Assembly (NCBI GenBank): GCA_903772945.1
Contig: CAICTM010001605.1
Location: 1 to 26,023 of the forward strand
Length of the DNA: 26,023 nucleotides
Reading direction: 5' to 3'
Origin: Seminavis robusta
Lineage: Eukaryota > Bacillariophyta > Bacillariophyceae > Naviculales > Naviculaceae
The position numbers were made by a program, and so were the translations under genes. Shown piece by piece: positions 9,946-18,767 of the stretch; within the stretch, counting starts at the first letter, position 1, and each line of letters begins with the position of its first letter. The notes beneath the pieces were generated by a model that worked only from the letters and a program-made list of their open reading frames with translations, did not search any database and was not told the origin of the DNA.

Positions 9946-10659
9946 ATCATTCCCCAGAGCTCCTTGACTAAGATTTACTCTAGCTAGGTCTACTAGTAGC
10001 TACCGGTAGCTACCGCAGCCTGCTCTGAACTCTACACTACACAGTTGCTATGAAAGCTACCGGACCGATGGCTGTGCAGCCAGAGAAGGTAAAATAAGAC
10101 TTGATCAGTCGAGTACAACATGTAGAGTAATACCATCATCAGACACAACATGTAGCTTGACTAATACCATCAGAGACTCCATGTCATGGCAAGAGCCGTC
10201 AAGGTGGGTTTTAATTGTATTATCCCCATCATCTCTTGGTTTGTTTCTTCACCACATCATCCATGGGTCTACCGTACCACCACCAAATTGCCGCCAATCA
10301 AAATGAAACCACTCTAGAGTACACCAATCCTTTAGTAACTAGTACCAGCATGTAGAGTGATACCATCATCAGGCACTAGCTTGAGTAATACCATCAGGGA
10401 CTCCATGTCAAGAGTCTTCAAGGTCTAGAGTACACCATCCTTTAGTAACGAAATTTTTTAAGAACCGCATCATAGTGTCACCTGAAAATCTGAGTTGTTG
10501 TGTGTGGGATCCCATCTATGTTAGATATCAAGCTCCTCTGGGTGGTCCCGTGCGAGGAATAAATAGCCAGCAGGAACAAGTACCGCATATCAAGAGCGGT
10601 TTTCAGTACCTGGTTCCTGCGTTACTGGCTCGTGGCTCAGGATTGTTGTTTGTGTGCCG
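9946..10659. other. Intergenic with dispersed direct repeats
   Basis: A ~90-bp segment with CATGTAGAGTAATACCATCATC, AGCTTGA.TAATACCATCAG and GACTCCATGTCA occurs at about 10118-10207 and again at 10349-10425. AGAGTACACCA.TCCTTTAGTAAC occurs at 10316-10338 and 10426-10448. No gene is recognised. The short plus frame at 10475-10672 lacks a domain. Confidence 0.6.
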
Positions 10660-11040
10660 TCATGTTGTCTGAGGACACCTCTGGTACACGAACGTTGCCT
10701 GCACCATGATACATGCAGGTACTGATATCAAATGAGTAGCTACATTCCCCAGTGCGTACCGTAGGAAGTTGCTAGTTGCTTGCTTGAATGAGATAGATCG
10801 TGGCTCCTGCGGCCAATCCTGCTGTTGACGGACGCCAGCACCTCCGCGGCAACTTCTGACACTGCCGTGTGGATTGCTGAGTAATTTCCTTTTTGTTGGT
10901 GTTGTGTGTGGTCTGGTCGCCTTAAACTTGCTCTTGTTTCTAGACTCGGCCGTTTTTTTCTTTTCTTCGGAAGGTTTCTCACTCCAGCCGTACGCACCAT
11001 GAGCAGCCCACACCGTAACATGAAGCAACCACAGCGCCAT
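10660..11040 (-). CDS. Possible small secreted protein, uncertain
   Basis: Starting at 11040 the frame encodes 126 residues. The N-terminus MALWLLHVTVWAAHGAYG resembles a signal peptide and is followed by a Lys/Arg/Thr-rich region. An alternative frame overlaps on the same strand (11312-10740), so the region may simply be open by chance. No family is recognised and there is no splice or homology support. Confidence 0.2.
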   Translation of the reverse strand: MALWLLHVTVWAAHGAYGWSEKPSEEKKKTAESRNKSKFKATRPHTTPTKRKLLSNPHGSVRSCRGGAGVRQQQDWPQEPRSISFKQATSNFLRYALGNVATHLISVPACIMVQATFVYQRCPQTT

Positions 11041-12480
11041 GGTCGTCCTTTGTTCTTCCAGTACAGTACTATGGAAGGCTGTGCAAGTTTGCAAAATAAA
11101 GAAAAACTCGTTCGTTCCTTTCTTTGCCTCCAGCCAACCACACTCATGACCAGTGACAAGCCGACACCATGAGCGGCTTCCGCTGTCGTCTTTCCGACAA
11201 AAAAGAAATTGTGGAGTGGCGAGGACACAGAAGATCTTCTCTCATCGGCACAGCCGAGATTCCAGAGACTAACGCTTGGATTTTGACTCCGCCGTTGTTT
11301 CTTCGATGCCAATCAGTCGACACCATGAGCGACATCGTAAGCGGCCATTGTGGAGATGCAGTATTGAAGATCCGAGAGAAGAGCGGCAACAGTCCCTTCG
11401 TCGACGGCTCCGCCCTTGTTGTTTCCTGTTGGTGCTTACGTATACCAGTCTACCGGTACTGTACTGTACTCCAGACCACAACCATCAGTCGAGCCACCGC
11501 CCCAATTGTTGGTGCTTCCTTCGACGTCGAGGCTGGGTGTGGGTTGAGGACGTTGAGGTACAGCAGCAATGAACACCTTCCTGTGACGTCTCCAAAAGAC
11601 TCGACTCTCAACCACAACCCGGAAGGAAAACGAGAGTTGAAGGACGAAGAACAATGAAGAAGGATGCATTGCCGCTTTCTGGCTGAGATCTTAGACCGGT
11701 ACTGGTACTGCTTCACCTAAAAAATGGGGAAGCAGCAAAATAAATGATTCATAAATCCTTTAGAGAAAGTTCTTACGTCACTAGTACTTGTGTCAAAATC
11801 GAACCGTGACTGGAGAGGATGGAGATATGGAGATACTAGTAGCTATGTATGGAGATATCCACGCATTGCTCATCATTGCACACCAACCAAGGTTATTAGG
11901 TTTTTGGCGAGGCATCCATGTGTACACTGCTAACCAATGCCATCCGTTATCTTTACCTCTGTTTACCGCTACCGTATCTGTACGCTGTTACCACGTTACC
12001 ACTATCGTTCCAGTCACCAGTACCAGTACCAGTACCGCTATTAGTATTCACCGCCATCATCCAAAAATTAAATGCATGACCGGATTTAACCTTGTTGTTT
12101 TGTTGTTACTGTAATGCTGAGTACTTAGCAATCAAGAGTAGTAAGACTGTACTCCGCAGAAAAGATGCCATTGATTCGTTGTAACATGTATTGATGTCAA
12201 GTACTGTACACTGTACTCAGAGATTCTAATAAATCCAGAAAAATACCAGATTTATTGTGTTCTTGAATGTAATGTAAAGTTATAACGAATTTCGGAAGCC
12301 AGAAAGTGAGTCAGTGTAAAGACTTGTAAGACGTGCGTACTGTACCTGTTCCTGCTGTGAAACTTCCTATTTTAAAATAATGATGAGTACTCCAGTGGGC
12401 AAATATGCCCCGAAGTGGGACTTCTCCGCTTCTCCGGCTTTTGATTCAGCCCAAGAATACTGTAGTGAAGGAACAGCACA
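11041..12480. other. Intergenic, low complexity
   Basis: Overlapping short frames occur on both strands between 11144 and 11716, with no consistent coding signal. GACACCATGAGCG occurs twice (about 11163 and 11320) with weak following similarity. CCAGTACCAGTACC-type microsatellite lies near 12015-12035. Numerous GTACTGTAC motifs are present. I find no supported gene. Confidence 0.4.
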
Positions 12481-12504
12481 AACCAAACTGGAAGCTCACA
12501 TTTC

Positions 12505-13515
12505 TTCCCAAATACTTCTTCCAACTTGATTCCTTGCTCTACTGTTGCAGCTATCAAGATGACTACCTTATTGCAAGATGATTCCAACCTTCCAGTGTAT
12601 CGAGTGATATCAAGTACCTTTATCAGTGCTCCTGATTACCAAAAGATGTCAAAGGCGCAGTCTTTCCAGAACTACCGCAGTTCCATTTCGGCTCATACCC
12701 CCCAGAAGCTCCTGCAAAAAAGGGAGTCAGGGGCAGTGGGACCAGCAGAAAGAGTGGTGATTCAAAGACGGGGCCGCAGAGCACCTGGTGCCACAGCCAA
12801 GAAGCTTGCGGCGGCTATGAAGCTCAAGCAATCTCGCGAGGAAGCCACCACCAAACTGGAAGTGGACCGATTGGTCCAAAAGAACGTCATTAGTGCCAAC
12901 AATGCAAGTGTTTGGATAAATCCAGCATTTCCTACTGCCCTCAAAGCCCAGAGCGAAGCGAGCAGGAGGCATCTTGTCATTGAAGCTTCAAAGTGGCACG
13001 ATACTCCAACTGCTACTGGCAGTGTGAGCAAAGCAAAGCCAGAAGAAATCTTAGAGCAAGTAGATATATCTTTGAAGGCAACTACAATGGACCTGAGCAT
13101 TGCATACACAAGCACTCACTCGACCTCACACCCAGAAGATATGCCTGACACACGGGCTGAATGGGCAGTATGCAATGCCAGCTCCCATGACAAACAACTG
13201 CGTGGGTCGCTCATGGGGCTTGACTCCCGCTTCTGAACACAATGAGCAACAGTGGCAATGAATGTGCTTTCACTAAACCAGCATGCCCAAGGGTTCTATC
13301 AATGTGTTGCTTGCTGGAAGATGGGATCATGGCTGTGTCCACAAGGATAGAGCCAACATTGAGGAGTGAATCTTCTATCCCCTCAAAAACTGTACAATAG
13401 TGCGTAACAAATATAGGTGCTCAGGTTAACAAAGGAAAAGCATGTGATTGGGTCCCATGGGCAACCATTGGTTCTGGCCTTCAGCACGTCGAAGTGCCCA
13501 CTTCCAGACACAATT
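12505..13515 (+). repeat. Duplicated ~1-kb unit, right copy of an inverted pair
   Basis: This is the opposite-orientation partner of 8021-9035. It includes copy 3 of the family and a conserved 3' flank: the GCTTGCTGGAA, CCACAAGGATAGAGCCAA, GGTGCTCAGGTTAACAAA and CGAAGTGCCCAC blocks. Confidence 0.8.
12559..13236 (+). CDS. Hypothetical protein, 3-copy local family (copy 3)
   Basis: The protein has 225 residues and starts MTTLLQDDSN, the position where homology with copies 1 and 2 begins. It is nearly identical to copy 2 over most of its length. Differences include a two-residue in-frame insertion (TSHPEDMPD against TSGDMPD). The C-terminus GSLMGLDSRF matches copy 2. As in copy 2, a short purine/pyrimidine leader (GCAGCTATCAAG) precedes the ATG. 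The frame is intact, with no premature stop in any of the three copies. Function unknown; no known domain is visible. Confidence 0.65.
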   Translation: MTTLLQDDSNLPVYRVISSTFISAPDYQKMSKAQSFQNYRSSISAHTPQKLLQKRESGAVGPAERVVIQRRGRRAPGATAKKLAAAMKLKQSREEATTKLEVDRLVQKNVISANNASVWINPAFPTALKAQSEASRRHLVIEASKWHDTPTATGSVSKAKPEEILEQVDISLKATTMDLSIAYTSTHSTSHPEDMPDTRAEWAVCNASSHDKQLRGSLMGLDSRF

Positions 13516-13913
13516 TTTTAAGGAAACCAACGAAAATCTCCAACTTTGAGTTAGAGCTTTTTTGAGTGTGGCCACTGTTGACTAGACTGCTACTGAGTAG
13601 CTATTATCGTGGTTATGATAGTTGTTGTCAAGGTCACTTTTTAGAATTGGTTTGCTCTTTTGATTGCCAGAACGCCAACGCAATTCGACAAAGTGCGGTC
13701 CTTCCTGTACAATGATCATTTAGGTTGGGGTTTTGGAAGAAAGATACACCAGATGGTCGGAGAGCGATGCGACCTCCACAAACCAACAATTTCGAGCGTC
13801 GAGTGGATGGAGCTCCATTTTACTAGTTGTCAACGGGTGCTGTAACGGGTATGCATCCACAAGTGGACGTCCTAACTAGCTAGCTATCTGAAGCAAAACA
13901 TCGTCGTCAATCA
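13516..13913. other. Intergenic and upstream region of the Ser/Glu-rich gene
   Basis: No convincing gene. A 61-codon frame at 13660-13845 has no domain. CTAGCTAGCTAT lies about 30 bp before the downstream start codon. No clear TATA element is seen. Confidence 0.4.
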
Positions 13914-14498
13914 ATGAATGTCCGAATCTCACTCCTGGCCCTTGTGGCCAGCACACTTATCCTGGCTGCTTCTGGGGAAAATAGCAAGCTCCTCAGATCT
14001 GCGATTCATGAAGAAGCTGAAGCCGATGTCGACGAGGGCAGTGGAACCATTGGTATGGTTCGCAGGCCTGTCGTCCGAAAGCTACAAGACGACGAATCTG
14101 ATGCGGAACTTTTAGAGGAAGACATTGAATTTCTTTTGGATAACACCACGACGAAGAACGTTTGGAACAACAACAGCATTGCGGACTTCATTGCTGGAGA
14201 GTCCACCAGTTTGGAGAAATCAGACGAAAAGCTGGAGTATAGTGGTGAAGCGCCATTGCCCGAGGAGACTGGGAGCTCTTCTGATGAAGGCAGCAGCTCT
14301 TCCTCTTCTGACGAAAGTAGCAGCTCTTCTGAGGAAAGCAGCAGCTCCTCCTCTTCTGAAGAAGGCAGCAGCTCTTCTGAGTCTGGGGAAAGTAGCGAAA
14401 GCGGCAGTTCCTCCGAGGAAGGAAGCTCGTCCGAGTCTGGATCCGAGTCTGAGTCTGGTTCTACAAGCTTGGAGGAAGTGGAGACGTTGGAAGAGTAG
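13914..14498 (+). CDS. Secreted Ser/Glu-rich acidic protein, silacidin/silaffin-like candidate
   Basis: The protein has 194 residues. Residues 1-21 form a clear signal peptide (hydrophobic LLALVASTLILAASG). A short pro-region follows with KLLR (25-28), GTIGMVR (44-50) and an RKL tripeptide (55-57), matching the RXL processing motif known from diatom silaffins and silacidins. The segment 60-118 is acidic with Trp84 and Phe92 in a W-x-N...F motif. Residues 119-188 are almost entirely Ser, Glu and Gly in SSSSEE-type repeats, ideal for acidic casein-kinase-like phosphorylation. There is no membrane anchor, so it is probably secreted or sent to the silica deposition vesicle or cell wall. The pro-region signature recurs in the protein at 17482-18186. 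Function is inferred from composition only. Low-complexity Ser tails also occur in unrelated secreted proteins. Confidence 0.8.
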   Translation: MNVRISLLALVASTLILAASGENSKLLRSAIHEEAEADVDEGSGTIGMVRRPVVRKLQDDESDAELLEEDIEFLLDNTTTKNVWNNNSIADFIAGESTSLEKSDEKLEYSGEAPLPEETGSSSDEGSSSSSSDESSSSSEESSSSSSSEEGSSSSESGESSESGSSSEEGSSSESGSESESGSTSLEEVETLEE

Positions 14499-15073
14499 GA
14501 AGGGACCACAAAAAGTGCAACCGTACGCCGTTAGAACTTGAAAAGGCGGAAGAAAATACTGAAAGAACGTACTACTAGTAGCTAGTAGCTGATGATTGAA
14601 TCTCCATCTTTCAGTAGGTATGTTTGGCTTGTCAAACAATTGTCTTAGTAGAGCTCTTTGAAGTCTACCGTATCATAGATCATTTGATTGGTTACATACA
14701 TGTTGTCTGCATCTAGCTAGTGTACGGTACGTGTACGGTACCAGTGAGTTCATTAAGTGCCTGGGCACTCCATTTGGTAAGTTACCTTTTGACAGCCTCA
14801 CTGCATTACAAACGGGTGCCCATTAGTTATGTCAAGAAAAGGCCTGATACTGTACATGTGTGGCATACAAGTAAAAAGAAGTGATCTTGGCACATTCGCA
14901 TTTTCACGAACCACCGAAAAAGATATCGGTACGATCGACCCAGTGGTTGGATCTTTGTCGCTGGTTCCAATCCCTCATCTCTACTACTAGGCAGCTCCCA
15001 CTGAACTGTCTTCGGCGACCTCGGAACTTCCACACAACCAAAGATCATAGCACTCAATAATTTTTTAATAACA
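14499..15073. other. Intergenic
   Basis: It contains the 3' flank of the Ser/Glu-rich gene and the upstream region of the next gene. GTACGGTACGTGTACGGTACC low complexity lies at about 14722-14742, and TAGTAGCTAGTAGCT at about 14576-14590. No gene is seen. Confidence 0.45.
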
Positions 15074-15556
15074 ATGGCAGAAGAATCCGCTCCAGCAGAG
15101 AAAATCGACTTGAGTCAAGCAGTGACTGATGCGGTTGCGAAATGGGGGCCCGCTGTGACCAAGGCTGTCAAAGAAGGCGACATTAGCGATTTCAAAGCTT
15201 TGTTTGCGCCGTACCTTGTGGAAGTGGTGATTCAAGGCGGCGACGGCAACGAAGCGTGCTTTACCATTTCGGATGAGAACAAAGAAGCGACACTGGATTG
15301 GAAGACGTTTGTGGATATGGCCACTGCCGACTTGAAGGAACAAGACTTCCTCAAGACGGAGTGTCAGTGCATTGGCCTGTTGGGTCCTCGATGCATCATG
15401 GAGCAAGGAAGATTCAATAATGCCAAGGAATTGTACCACGAAAATATTGCCGTGTTGACGTTTAACGACAAAGGACAAATCGTTGCCTACGAAGCCTTTA
15501 CCGACCCCGGCGTGAACGCTGTCTCGGAATTGGCTGGACAATCCGTCACAGAGTGA
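15074..15556 (+). CDS. NTF2/SnoaL-like fold small protein
   Basis: The protein has 160 residues and starts at ATG in a favourable AACAATGGC context. Its layout fits the NTF2-like/SnoaL superfamily: N-terminal helices (about 12-45, with the VKEGDISDFKALFAP pattern), a first strand pair, a helix around FVDMATADL, then long strands. The last pair is IAVLTFNDKGQIVAYEAFTDP, close to the family's typical F-x-x-G-K-I...F-x-D ending. There is no signal peptide or membrane segment, so it is likely soluble in the cytoplasm. These folds bind small hydrophobic ligands or act as lyases and isomerases, but no catalytic residue can be named here. It is a single exon with high-quality codons and no indels. 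The family assignment is tentative. Confidence 0.72.
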   Translation: MAEESAPAEKIDLSQAVTDAVAKWGPAVTKAVKEGDISDFKALFAPYLVEVVIQGGDGNEACFTISDENKEATLDWKTFVDMATADLKEQDFLKTECQCIGLLGPRCIMEQGRFNNAKELYHENIAVLTFNDKGQIVAYEAFTDPGVNAVSELAGQSVTE

Positions 15557-16077
15557 GTAGCGAGCAAGGTACTATGATCATGCCCCGATTCACAGCACAC
15601 ACATCACAATGACTTCAATTACTGAGTAGTTAGTTTGGTTTTATAATTGAGAGTGGTTTTTATAAGCAATCAGAACAAAAACACACACATTTTGATTATC
15701 TTGCTTTTACTTTTTAAATTAGTAGCAAACAGTCTTTTGGGTTGAACTCATGTAATGTTCACGACAAATGTTCACGACATCCACATTGGAAAATGGAAGT
15801 AAGGGAAGGTTATTAGACCACAGTGCACCCACTAAAACACCACAATAATTTCCAATAGAAGCTAGACCAAAGGAAAATGTCGAGTGTTCTATTTCTCACT
15901 TGGGTTCACCACAACATCATTTTCTAATTCATTGAGTAGATTCTCTTAATATGGTATTATTTGTCTTTTGATCTGGCAAACTCTGGTACGGTAGCAGGAA
16001 CTTTTGGGGGGTCTGGCTACGCCAATTTTCGTGTGACAAACGGTGCAATTTTTTGGCATTCTTTTGTTTGGGTGTGT
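15557..16077. other. Intergenic between convergent genes
   Basis: AT-rich 3' flanks of two convergent genes. A small duplication (TTCACGACA twice near 15758-15780) is present. I see no gene. Confidence 0.45.
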
Positions 16078-16838
16078 TTACCGACGAGCCCTCATACGGG
16101 CACGACGACGAGCACCGAGGCCGCCCATGGCTCCACCCACAGCACCTCCAGCAGCTCCAGCCGCGGCACCTTTGCCGGCATCTCCAAGGACCGCTCCAAC
16201 AACGGCACCCTTAATGGCACCTCGTGCAGCACCACCGGCAGCTCCGGCAACCACGTGGCCACTGGATATTAATACAAAACGTAGAATGAAAAAGGAAAGA
16301 GAGTATAGGGATGAGTGAGTGACTACTACACAAGCCAAGGCAAGAATAAACAAGTTCCTGTTGTCCAAACGCATATTACTTACGTAACGGCACCTTGCCT
16401 TCTTTGCGGTGGAGGAGCCGGAGCAGGGGCATGGTGTACTGGCGGCGGTGGTGGGGCTGGTGCCGGTGCTGGAGCAGGTTCTGGGGCAGGTTCTGGAGGA
16501 GGAGCTGACGCCTGCTGATACGCTGCCAATTGCTGACGAAGAGCAAAATTCTCATCTTCGAGTTCCTGCAAGCGCTTCGCAGTGGCTTCATCGACACCAC
16601 CTCCGCCACCACCGCCTTCTGCCATGGCCTTGGCGCTTTCCAAACTCGTCATGAGCTTCTTGCCTTGTAGGCCACTGAGACCCAACTCGGCAAAGTCGTC
16701 GGTACTCAGAATGACCAACATGCTGCCGTCCACGCCAGCGACATCGAACAGCTCCACTTTGGAGCCGAGGCCAATGGCTACCAGCCACATGCCGACTTCA
16801 TCGCAGCTGAAATCTTTTGGGTGCTTGGGTGCCACCAT
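16078..16838 (-). CDS. SAM-domain, coiled-coil, Pro/Ala-rich, glycine-zipper protein (spliced)
   Basis: Two exons (16838-16384 and 16261-16078) give 212 residues. Residues about 10-70 match a sterile alpha motif: FSCDEVGMWLVAIGL, a central DGSMLVILSTDDFAELGL and a terminal LQGKKLMTSL helix. A Gly run (75-81) and a short coiled coil (about 84-109, LQELEDENFALRQQLAAY) follow, then a Pro/Ala-rich linker (111-144). Exon 2 adds an Ala/Gly tail with GxxxG spacing: Gly158, 162, 166, 170, 174, 178, then Gly183, 187, 191, 195, 199. It ends in an Arg-rich stretch (RRRARMRARR). SAM domains oligomerise. Glycine zippers usually form tightly packed, often membrane-inserted helical hairpins. I infer a self-assembling, possibly membrane-associated scaffold. 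Without the intron the protein would end at residue 152. Confidence 0.82.
16262..16383 (-). other. Predicted 122-nt intron in the SAM/glycine-zipper gene
   Basis: The donor on the minus strand is AC|GTAAGT (exon ends at 16384). The acceptor is AATATCCAG|TGGCC (exon begins at 16261). Splicing completes an ACT codon and keeps frame from GlnGlyAlaVal into ThrGlyHisVal. The unspliced frame stops at the TAA in the donor. Confidence 0.85.
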
Positions 16839-17481
16839 GGTTTGTCTTGTGTTTGTTTGTTGTGATTGTCTTCTGGTTTGTCTTATCTTCTGGTTTGGTT
16901 GTTTGGGGTTCTTGGTTGTTTGATTTTTTCTGCGATCTTTGCTGGGATCAAACTGCTCAAAGATCCATCAGAACATGCAAGGTTGCAGAACGCGGAATCG
17001 TGTCAATGGGGAAAGCACTCATAGTCCTTACAATGGCTCAAGAATAGCCTATAAAGGCTATAAAATAGACACGAACGCCCTTCACATTATTATTTACATC
17101 AAGGATGTATTCAGCGCAAGGTTTGACCTCTCTTTCCACAACTACCGGTACAGTATTTTTCTGGAGTTATTGTCCACACCGTGCGGTAGCATGGTCGGTA
17201 CCGGTACCGGTGTACCGGTACATGTATGATAGAGGCGCGGGTCAGGAGAAACACCAACAATAGCTAGCTAGAAAAGCTAGCTCTGACTATGAAAAGCTAG
17301 CTCTGACTATACCGTAGCTCTAGAATATTGTCCATTCCTTTGATGGAACTCATATACATATACCACGGTTTACCCACAAGTTTTTCTTTGTAATTCTAAA
17401 GCTCCATTGCTTGCTTGACAAGTCCAAGCATCCTAAAAGTGACACATGAACGGACGATGCAGCAAGCCATGACTTGCTTAC
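16839..17481. other. Intergenic, simple repeats
   Basis: The 5' flank of the SAM-domain gene is TTGTTTG/CTGGTTTG-rich. GGTACCGGTACCGGTG hexamer repeats lie at 17197-17220. A perfect 2 x 20-bp tandem (GAAAAGCTAGCTCTGACTAT) lies at 17271-17310. No gene is seen. Confidence 0.6.
17271..17310. repeat. Perfect 20-bp tandem duplication
   Basis: GAAAAGCTAGCTCTGACTAT occurs at 17271-17290 and again, identically, at 17291-17310. Confidence 0.95.
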
Positions 17482-18186
17482 TTACTCTGTGCTAGTATCG
17501 TCACTGGAATCATCACTATCATCGTCGTCGTCGTCATCGTCATCATCGTCATCGTCAGAAGAAGAAGCAGGGGAAGGAGAAATATCGCCAGATCCAGAGC
17601 CTGCACCACCAAATGGATTGTTGCTTTCGTCAAGATGATCCAAGATCTCCTCGTCCTCCGGAGTCAAGTTGTTATCAGTCTGTATGTCGTTCCAAATTTG
17701 ATCCCAAAAGTTCTGAGAACCAACGTCTCCGTCTCCGGAATCAGTGCTTTCGTCTGGTTCGATAAGGTCGCCTGAAGTATCATCTTCGTCATCTTCGTCT
17801 TCACCATCCTTGAACGCCGTTGCATTGCTACTGAGGAATCCCAGCGGATCTTGCATAAACTCGTCAGTGTCAATGTTCTCCCACCAATTGGCTTCCAATT
17901 CGAGCGGTGCCGACTCTTCGGTAGTAGTAGTAGTATTTCCAGACTCAGAGTCGCCAGAGTCGCCAGAGTCGCCCGAATCGCTGGAAGTGCTACCAGTATC
18001 CTCTGAATCGCTCGATTCGGAATCGAGCTGTCGGAAATGGGCTCTATTGTTGGCTGTGCGAACCATGCCAACGGTTCCACCCCCTTCTTCCACATCCGCC
18101 ACTTTTTTGGGAATTCGAAGGAGACTCTCTCCGGTGGCAATGGTAGCCACAAAGGCCAATGTAATAAAAGCGTCACGTATAATCAT
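17482..18186 (-). CDS. Secreted Asp/Ser-rich acidic protein, silacidin/silaffin-like candidate
   Basis: The start at 18186 gives 234 residues; an upstream in-frame ATG (18342) would bury the signal peptide 52 residues inside, so I reject it. Residues 1-19 are a signal peptide (AFITLAFVATIATG). The pro-region has SLLR (21-24), GTVGMVR (37-43) and RQL (52-54), an RXL-type cleavage motif. After that come SDS/GDS repeats (55-83), a Trp-containing motif (NWWENIDTDEF, 100-110), a second one (FWDQIWNDI), and a C-terminal run of about 13 Asp within Ser/Asp (about 208-234). Asp codons in the run alternate GAT and GAC, so it is not a pure trinucleotide expansion. It shares pro-region architecture with the protein at 13914-14498 but differs in tail composition (Asp instead of Glu). 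It is likely exported and phosphorylated. A cell-wall or silica role is inference. Confidence 0.8.
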   Translation of the reverse strand: MIIRDAFITLAFVATIATGESLLRIPKKVADVEEGGGTVGMVRTANNRAHFRQLDSESSDSEDTGSTSSDSGDSGDSGDSESGNTTTTTEESAPLELEANWWENIDTDEFMQDPLGFLSSNATAFKDGEDEDDEDDTSGDLIEPDESTDSGDGDVGSQNFWDQIWNDIQTDNNLTPEDEEILDHLDESNNPFGGAGSGSGDISPSPASSSDDDDDDDDDDDDDSDDSSDDTSTE

Positions 18187-18767
18187 GGTGGTGAACGAAC
18201 TAATTTGTCTTTCCTCTTCACAGGAGTATGCTGCGAAGAACAACAACCAACAACTTGATCCTTGCTTGATCAAACAAATCATTGCAAGGTGCGGATCTGG
18301 TTTGCCGTGAAAAAATGAGCACCTGGAACCTGGTGAAAGCACCTGGTCAACGCCCTGCTCTGTGCTCTGAGATAGTTCTTTTCATGCTCACCACTTATGC
18401 GATCTCAAGGAAAAGATATGTTTTCGTTAACTCTTCCCACCCGCCACGTATTATACCGAACATACCGAACGAGAAGATCAGTTGGCAGTATCTTGATCAA
18501 CTACAGAGGCCATCACAAGAAGGGGTCCCTCCTGGGCAACTGAGCAATGCGTAGCTAGTAGCTAGCTAGATACGGTAGGGATAGTTGGCTCTTGCAGATT
18601 GTGTTGATTGCAAAGATCTTGAGCTAGTGGAAGAACAGCTCACGCAAGTGTTGCAAGTGTCCTTGTCCTTGACTGGGGGGGTTGAACCGAGCAGCAGCCA
18701 CAGCTTTCTACTTTTACCATCTGCAAGCTGGCTAGCTGATGATTCTATTTTACTGATACTATGCATA
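18187..18767. other. Intergenic
   Basis: This is the upstream region of the Asp/Ser-rich gene and the 3' flank of the DUF218-like gene. CTAGTAGCTAGCTAG occurs at about 18555-18569. No gene is supported. Confidence 0.45.

Noticed and set aside
14006..14509. Minus-strand 167-residue Ser/Glu/Leu-rich frame
   Set aside because: It is the antisense shadow of the Ser/Glu-rich secreted protein; repeat-coded AGC/GAA stays open on both strands.
15074..15556. Minus-strand frame at 15065-15541 as a gene
   Set aside because: The plus-strand protein has a good start context, NTF2-like pattern and natural composition; the minus frame is its shadow.
17197..17220. GGTACC/ACCGGT repeats as possible regulatory sites
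   Set aside because: The same low-complexity motif is scattered through the window with no consistent position relative to genes.
17744..18310. Plus-strand 188-residue Ser-rich frame
   Set aside because: Antisense shadow of the Asp/Ser-rich secreted protein, without its own signal peptide or domain.
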